Origin: Planctomycetota bacterium
GTDB lineage: Bacteria; Planctomycetota; Phycisphaerae; Phycisphaerales; SM1A02
NCBI GenBank assembly: GCA_027622195.1
Contig: JAQBZO010000002.1
Coordinates: forward strand, 1 to 64,000
DNA length: 64,000 nt
Direction: 5' to 3'
Program-made: the position numbers and the translations under genes
Shown here: one piece after another, positions 59,184-64,000 of the stretch
How positions within the stretch are numbered: the stretch's first letter is position 1
How the letters are laid out: the number at the start of each line of letters is the position of its first letter
Notes under the pieces: model-generated
What the model was told of the DNA's origin: nothing
Databases searched by the model: none
The model's input: the letters and a program-made list of their open reading frames with translations, nothing else

Positions 59184-62100
59184 ATGATTCGCATCCCATT
59201 GACCATCGGCTGCTGGACGCTCATTTTCTCGGTGGGACTCCAAGTCGCTACTTCGCAAGGCACCGACGTGGTCACGACGGGCCCACATGGACAAACGAAT
59301 GGACTCACCGAGGCCACCATTCGATGGGATTGTTTTGAACATGCTCGCGTCGTCGTCCGCCCTGGCACCGTGATTGAGAATGCAACGGTCATTTTGCGTG
59401 ACGGGTGGATCGATGCGGTGGGCGTTGGCATCCCCGCCCCCACAGGTGCCACACTGCACGACGCGACAGGCAAGACGATCTACGCAGGGTTGATCGACAT
59501 TGCTATCCCCGTCTCCACTGCCGCGGCGGCATCGCAGGCGGCGAGTACTCCTGGAGCGCATTGGAATCCACGCGTGACGCCGCAAGTGCGAGCCGCACTG
59601 GCTGCCCCGCTCGACGCTGCTGTGAAGAAGGAACTTCGTGCACTTGGATTCACTGCCGCATTCGTGCGTCCAGACAGTGGCATGTTTCGTGGAACAAGTG
59701 CCCTCCAACTGCTGGATGAAACATCCACCCGTTCATGGAAGGTGGACCGTGAATCAGGATCGAGCATCGCTCTGGAAGTTGGTGAGTTTGAGTGGGGACC
59801 CGATGCGGATGCAAAGATGCGAACGATTTCGTTTCCTGGATCTCAGATGGGAGCCGTCGCACTGATTCGACAGACACTCAGCGATGCGGCGTGGGGCATG
59901 ACGGCCAATGCGCTCTGGCAATCGAATCCGCAGGGAGACACTCCACCCGATGTAGATGCCGCGTTGCGCGCGCTCACTCCACTCGTGAAGAAAGAGTCCA
60001 CTGCTTGGCTTCACACGAAGAATGAACAGCAATTGTTGAGGCTTGCGCGGTTGATGAATGAGGCTGGAGTCAAGGCGGCCGTCATCGGTTCTGGACTTGA
60101 GTTTCGTCGAATTGGCGAAGTCAGCGCGACGGGACTCGACATCGTGATTCCTCTCACCTTTCCAAAAGTTCCTGAAGTGGCCGATCCTCGCGAGGCCGAA
60201 CAAGTTTCGCTTGGAGAACTCAAGTCGTGGGCACTCGCTCCAGCGAATGCTGCTCTGCTGCGCCGCGCTGGTGTCGACATCGCGCTCACCTCGGCTGGAC
60301 TTGAAAACCGATCTCAGTTCGCCGAGCGTGTTCGAATGGCGCAAGAGGCTGGACTTTCGGAAGACGACACACTCGCCGCGCTCACGACTGAACCAGCGCG
60401 CATGGCATCGATCGACGACATCGTCGGCACCGTCGAGGCTGGCAAGATGGCGAACCTCATCGTGACGGATGGTGGCAATCTCTTCGGACCCAAGACCAAG
60501 ATTCGCGAAGTGTGGATTGCAGGCGAGCGACACCTCGTCAATCCAGAGCCAACATTGGGATTGGACGGCGCGTGCGTTGCCCAACTTCCGAGCGGTGACT
60601 CGCGTGATTGCACCATCGATGCGAGCGCGTCGACGATTTCATTCACTCTTCCACTTCCCGAAGAGGATCCTGCTGTCGTAGCAGAGGGTGCCGTGGTTCC
60701 TGTGAAGAAGAACCCGAAGAAAATCGCGGCCACACAAGTCAAAGTGAATGGATCTCGCATTTCGTTTGTGGTCGCCGCCGAAGCTCTTGGACTTCCAGAG
60801 AGTCAAGCTGCCGCATCGTCTCTCGTTCGCTGCGCGGGAAGCGTGGACGGCGGCGTGCTCTATGTCACTGGATTGACCATCGGTGGATCTCCTGTTTCTT
60901 TTCAGGTGTCGAAGGCTGTCGACGACAAGGCTGCCACAACAACAGACGAAGAGAAGAAGGACAAACCTCTCCTCGCGATTGATCCCGCAATGGTTCCACT
61001 CACCACGCCAATGGGTGCATTCGGACGCGAGGCTTCTCCTCTCGCACAGTCTGTCGTTTTTCGTGGAGCCACCATTTGGACGAGTGGACCTCTGGGCATT
61101 CTCGAGGATGCGGATCTCTTTGTTTCAAACGGCAAAGTCGTTGCTGTGGGATGCGACCTCGTGACTCCTGGTGCAACGGAAGTCGACGCAACAGGGAAAC
61201 ACATCACCGCCGGAATGGTCGACTGTCACAGTCACACCGGTATCGACGGCGGAGTCAACGAGTTCACACAGGCGTGCTCTGCCGAAGTGCGCGTTGGAGA
61301 TGTCATCGACCCTGATGACATCAATTGGTATCGCCAACTCGCTGGAGGACTCACCGCTGCCAATCAACTGCACGGCAGCGCGAATCCAATCGGCGGACAA
61401 AACAGCGTTGTCAAAGCCCGCTGGGGACTCAGCAGCGACGCGTTCATGTGCGATGGTGCCAAGCCGGGAATGAAGTGGGCGCTTGGTGAAAATGTCGTTC
61501 GACCTGAACGTCGTTATCCCGATACTCGCATGGGTGTCGAAACATTCTTGCGTGATCGACTCACCGCGGCAAGGCACTACCTCGAAGCGATGGACGCGTG
61601 GCGTGCCAACAGTGGCGCTCGTTCGTCGACCGACATTGCTCCACGGCGTGATCTAGAACTGGAAGCACTCGGGCAGATTCTCAAGGGGGAACGAATCGTC
61701 CACTGCCATTCGTATCGGCAGGATGAAATCCTCATGCTGCTGCGGCTCGCTGAAGAGTTTCACTTCAAGATCGGCACGCTTCAACATGTTCTCGAGGGGT
61801 ACAAGATTGCTGAAGCCATCGCTGAGCACGGAGCAGGAGCGAGTTGTTTCAGCGATTGGTGGGCGTACAAAATCGAAGTGATGGATGCGATCCCCTATGC
61901 GGGAGCGATGATGCATGATGTGGGAGTCCTCGTGAGTTTCAACAGCGACTCGAACGAGATGGCGAGAAGGCTCAATCTTGAAGCAGCCAAGGCGGTGCGG
62001 TATGGGGGAATCGATCCATCCGAGGCGCTCAAGTTCACCACTGTGAATCCAGCCATTCAACTTGGAATTGGAGATCGAACAGGCAGTCTTGAACCCGGCA

Positions 62101-62468
62101 AAGATGCCGACCTCGTGGTGTGGAGCGGAGATCCACTCTCGAACTTTTCAAAGTGTGAATCGACTTGGATTGACGGTGCCTGTTACTTCGATCTTGCGTC
62201 AGACCTCGCCATGCGCGCGCGCGACGCATCCCTTCGCACCACACTGATCGCCGCAGCGATTTCGTCGTCGTCCAGTGGAGGCCCAGTAAAAGATGGAGCA
62301 TCAACCGATCGTCCACGGCGCGGTCGACGTGGAGGCGACAGCGCTCCAACAGGCGCTCCGACTCTCCTCTCTCGTTTGCTCGACGAGAGTGACCACATCC
62401 CACTCGAGGCATGGCGGAGTGGATTCGGTCCAAATGAAATGATGCCCACTCAGTGTGGTTGCCAATGA
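59184..62468 (+). CDS. Tandem amidohydrolase-domain protein (1094 aa)
   Basis: Two amidohydrolase-like halves; second half VDATGKHITAGMVDCHSHTGIDGG...; C-terminal GSLEPGKDADLVVWSGDPLS. Confidence 0.88.
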   Translation: MIRIPLTIGCWTLIFSVGLQVATSQGTDVVTTGPHGQTNGLTEATIRWDCFEHARVVVRPGTVIENATVILRDGWIDAVGVGIPAPTGATLHDATGKTIYAGLIDIAIPVSTAAAASQAASTPGAHWNPRVTPQVRAALAAPLDAAVKKELRALGFTAAFVRPDSGMFRGTSALQLLDETSTRSWKVDRESGSSIALEVGEFEWGPDADAKMRTISFPGSQMGAVALIRQTLSDAAWGMTANALWQSNPQGDTPPDVDAALRALTPLVKKESTAWLHTKNEQQLLRLARLMNEAGVKAAVIGSGLEFRRIGEVSATGLDIVIPLTFPKVPEVADPREAEQVSLGELKSWALAPANAALLRRAGVDIALTSAGLENRSQFAERVRMAQEAGLSEDDTLAALTTEPARMASIDDIVGTVEAGKMANLIVTDGGNLFGPKTKIREVWIAGERHLVNPEPTLGLDGACVAQLPSGDSRDCTIDASASTISFTLPLPEEDPAVVAEGAVVPVKKNPKKIAATQVKVNGSRISFVVAAEALGLPESQAAASSLVRCAGSVDGGVLYVTGLTIGGSPVSFQVSKAVDDKAATTTDEEKKDKPLLAIDPAMVPLTTPMGAFGREASPLAQSVVFRGATIWTSGPLGILEDADLFVSNGKVVAVGCDLVTPGATEVDATGKHITAGMVDCHSHTGIDGGVNEFTQACSAEVRVGDVIDPDDINWYRQLAGGLTAANQLHGSANPIGGQNSVVKARWGLSSDAFMCDGAKPGMKWALGENVVRPERRYPDTRMGVETFLRDRLTAARHYLEAMDAWRANSGARSSTDIAPRRDLELEALGQILKGERIVHCHSYRQDEILMLLRLAEEFHFKIGTLQHVLEGYKIAEAIAEHGAGASCFSDWWAYKIEVMDAIPYAGAMMHDVGVLVSFNSDSNEMARRLNLEAAKAVRYGGIDPSEALKFTTVNPAIQLGIGDRTGSLEPGKDADLVVWSGDPLSNFSKCESTWIDGACYFDLASDLAMRARDASLRTTLIAAAISSSSSGGPVKDGASTDRPRRGRRGGDSAPTGAPTLLSRLLDESDHIPLEAWRSGFGPNEMMPTQCGCQ

Positions 62469-63826
62469 AAGAACAACATTCCATGATGACGATTCAACAT
62501 CATCTCGCCTGCGCGCTTCTTGCGACAAGCGCGACCCTCTCTCAAACGTTTGCTCAGGCTCCGCCATCCGTGGCTCCTGCGCAATCGTCGCCGATCATCA
62601 TCAAGAATGTGGCGGTTCATACGGTGAAGGATGATTGTCCGCTCTTTGACCCGGGGTTCGTGGTCATTGAGGGTGGAAAGATCACGGCCGTTGGAAATGC
62701 GACCGAGACTCCGACGATTCCTGGAGCGATTGTGCATGACGCTTCTGGACTTCATCTTTATCCGGGGATCGTGTGCATCGGTTCTCCGATTGGTCTCATC
62801 GAAACAGATCAGGTGCGTGCCACCGATGATCGAAGTGAAATAGGCGAGTGGCACCCAGAAGTGGTGGCATCGGTCGCAGTCAATCCAGATAGCGCGCTCA
62901 TCCCGGTCTCGCGCGCGAACGGCATCATGACGAGCGTGGTCTTCCCTCAAGGCGGAGTCCTCTCTGGTCACGCAAGCGCGATTCGAATGGATGGATGGAC
63001 AACCGAGGATCTCGCGATCAATCCAGAACTCGGACTCGTCATTCGTTGGCCAGCCACCGAGCCGCTTCGACGCGAGGGGGTTCGCGGTCCCGATCGTCAG
63101 CGTGAACAGTCTTCAAAAGTCATCGAGAAACTCAACACATTCTTCGACTCGGCCGCGGCCTGGGCGCGTGCACGGGAAAGCGACCCGACCACTCCCATCG
63201 ATCTGCGTTTCCAAAGTGTGCAGCGCGCGATCAAGGGAGAGGAGTTGCTCTTCATCGATGCTTCCAGCACGGGACAAATCGAGAGCGCCGTTCTTTGGGC
63301 AACAGGCCGCGGTATGCGACTCGTCATCGTGGGTGGATCGGGTGCTGAAGAATGCGCGCCACTGCTCAATCGCCACCATGTGGGGGTGATCATTCGCGGA
63401 ACGCATCGTTTGCCGCGTTTTCCCGACGATCCCTACGACGCGCCATTCACCCTTCCTGCGAGACTTGCTGCGGCTGGAATCACCTTCGCCATCGCACAAA
63501 GCGGTGACCTCGGATCCGATGCATCCAACGATCGCAACCTTCCGCACAATGCGGGCACCGCCGTGGCGTATGGACTCGACCCTGAGCGCGCCATCGCCGC
63601 CATCACGCGCGATGCGGCATTGCTCGCAGGAGTTGGATCCACACTCGGCACGATTGAAGTCGGAAAGAGTGGAACGCTTATCTTGACGACTGGCAATCCA
63701 CTCGATGTGAGGTCCGCAGTACTCGGCGGGTGGATCGATGGTCGGCGGATTGATTTGAGCACCAAACAATCTGATCTCGAAAATCGGTTCCGCGAGAAGT
63801 ACCGACAACTCGGACTCCAGAACTGA
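62465..63826 (+). CDS. Amidohydrolase-like protein lacking the HxH metal motif
   Basis: LHLYPGIVCIGSPIGLIE where PGxIDxHxH is expected; IEVGKSGTLILTTGNPLDVRS; ATGA overlap with upstream amidohydrolase. Confidence 0.85.
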   Translation: MKEQHSMMTIQHHLACALLATSATLSQTFAQAPPSVAPAQSSPIIIKNVAVHTVKDDCPLFDPGFVVIEGGKITAVGNATETPTIPGAIVHDASGLHLYPGIVCIGSPIGLIETDQVRATDDRSEIGEWHPEVVASVAVNPDSALIPVSRANGIMTSVVFPQGGVLSGHASAIRMDGWTTEDLAINPELGLVIRWPATEPLRREGVRGPDRQREQSSKVIEKLNTFFDSAAAWARARESDPTTPIDLRFQSVQRAIKGEELLFIDASSTGQIESAVLWATGRGMRLVIVGGSGAEECAPLLNRHHVGVIIRGTHRLPRFPDDPYDAPFTLPARLAAAGITFAIAQSGDLGSDASNDRNLPHNAGTAVAYGLDPERAIAAITRDAALLAGVGSTLGTIEVGKSGTLILTTGNPLDVRSAVLGGWIDGRRIDLSTKQSDLENRFREKYRQLGLQN

Positions 63827-63850
63827 CGGCTGCCACGTGGGGTGGATACG

Positions 63851-64000
63851 ATGCATCGCATGTCGCCCAAGTTCGCCGTCACCTCCTGTGCACTCGCTGT
63901 CGCCACCTCCATCAGTGGATGTAAGTCACTCGGATTTGGTGAATGGAGCAATCCGCAGGAAACCTCCGAGACCACGGCGACTGACCCAGTCGAATCTCAG
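63851..64000 (+). CDS. Partial lipoprotein, truncated by window end
   Basis: MHRMSPKFAVTSCALAVATSISGCKSLGFGEWSN..., lipobox SISGC, open to the window edge. Confidence 0.6.
   Translation, partial: MHRMSPKFAVTSCALAVATSISGCKSLGFGEWSNPQETSETTATDPVESQ

Noticed and set aside
1-64000. CRISPR arrays, IS elements, prophage genes, defence islands
   Set aside because: No regularly spaced repeats, transposase/integrase motifs or recognised defence gene sets were seen in the ORFs supplied.

Overview
The 64-kb window looks like ordinary chromosome from a Planctomycetota bacterium, probably Phycisphaerae-like. This is inferred from a prepilin-type N-terminal domain protein, three secreted proteins with the C-terminal 'D.(D/N)..G.VDG.DL..LL..WG' dockerin-like repeat, and the general gene content. 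I saw no CRISPR array, IS element or prophage. Main blocks: (1) a metal-homeostasis locus (about 1.5-8.8 kb) with a P1B-type ATPase, two ABC-3 permeases each fused to a DtxR/MntR-like C-terminal domain, an ABC ATPase, a solute-binding protein, and a divergent MntR whose short intergenic region carries two tandem TGTAG-N6-CTACA palindromes; (2) NagZ, an MFS transporter, tRNA-Pro(TGG) and dockerin-bearing secreted proteins, one a di-haem c beta-propeller; (3) an orphan nuoA overlapping tail-to-tail with a GH95 fucosidase, then an M28 peptidase and gcvP; (4) a 508-aa protein of unknown function and mgtE; (5) a branched-chain amino acid/acyl-CoA catabolic block (three enoyl-CoA hydratases, acyl-CoA dehydrogenase, Leu dehydrogenase, GGT-like, BCKDH E1a/E1b/E2); (6) an ebo-type cluster (eboD, small ORF, eboB-like TatD, eboE, eboC-like UbiA with a zinc-ribbon insertion, eboF) at 39.9-48.6 kb, interrupted by an antisense MBL-rhodanese gene and carrying a C26 amidotransferase overlapping eboE by ATGA; (7) housekeeping genes (dus, scpB, atpC, CYTH, holB), a DnaQ-like exonuclease remnant, a FlgM-like protein and a pair of amidohydrolases. 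The ebo-like cluster and the permease-DtxR fusions with their MntR operator are the most interesting parts. All family assignments come from reading motifs by eye; no searches were run.
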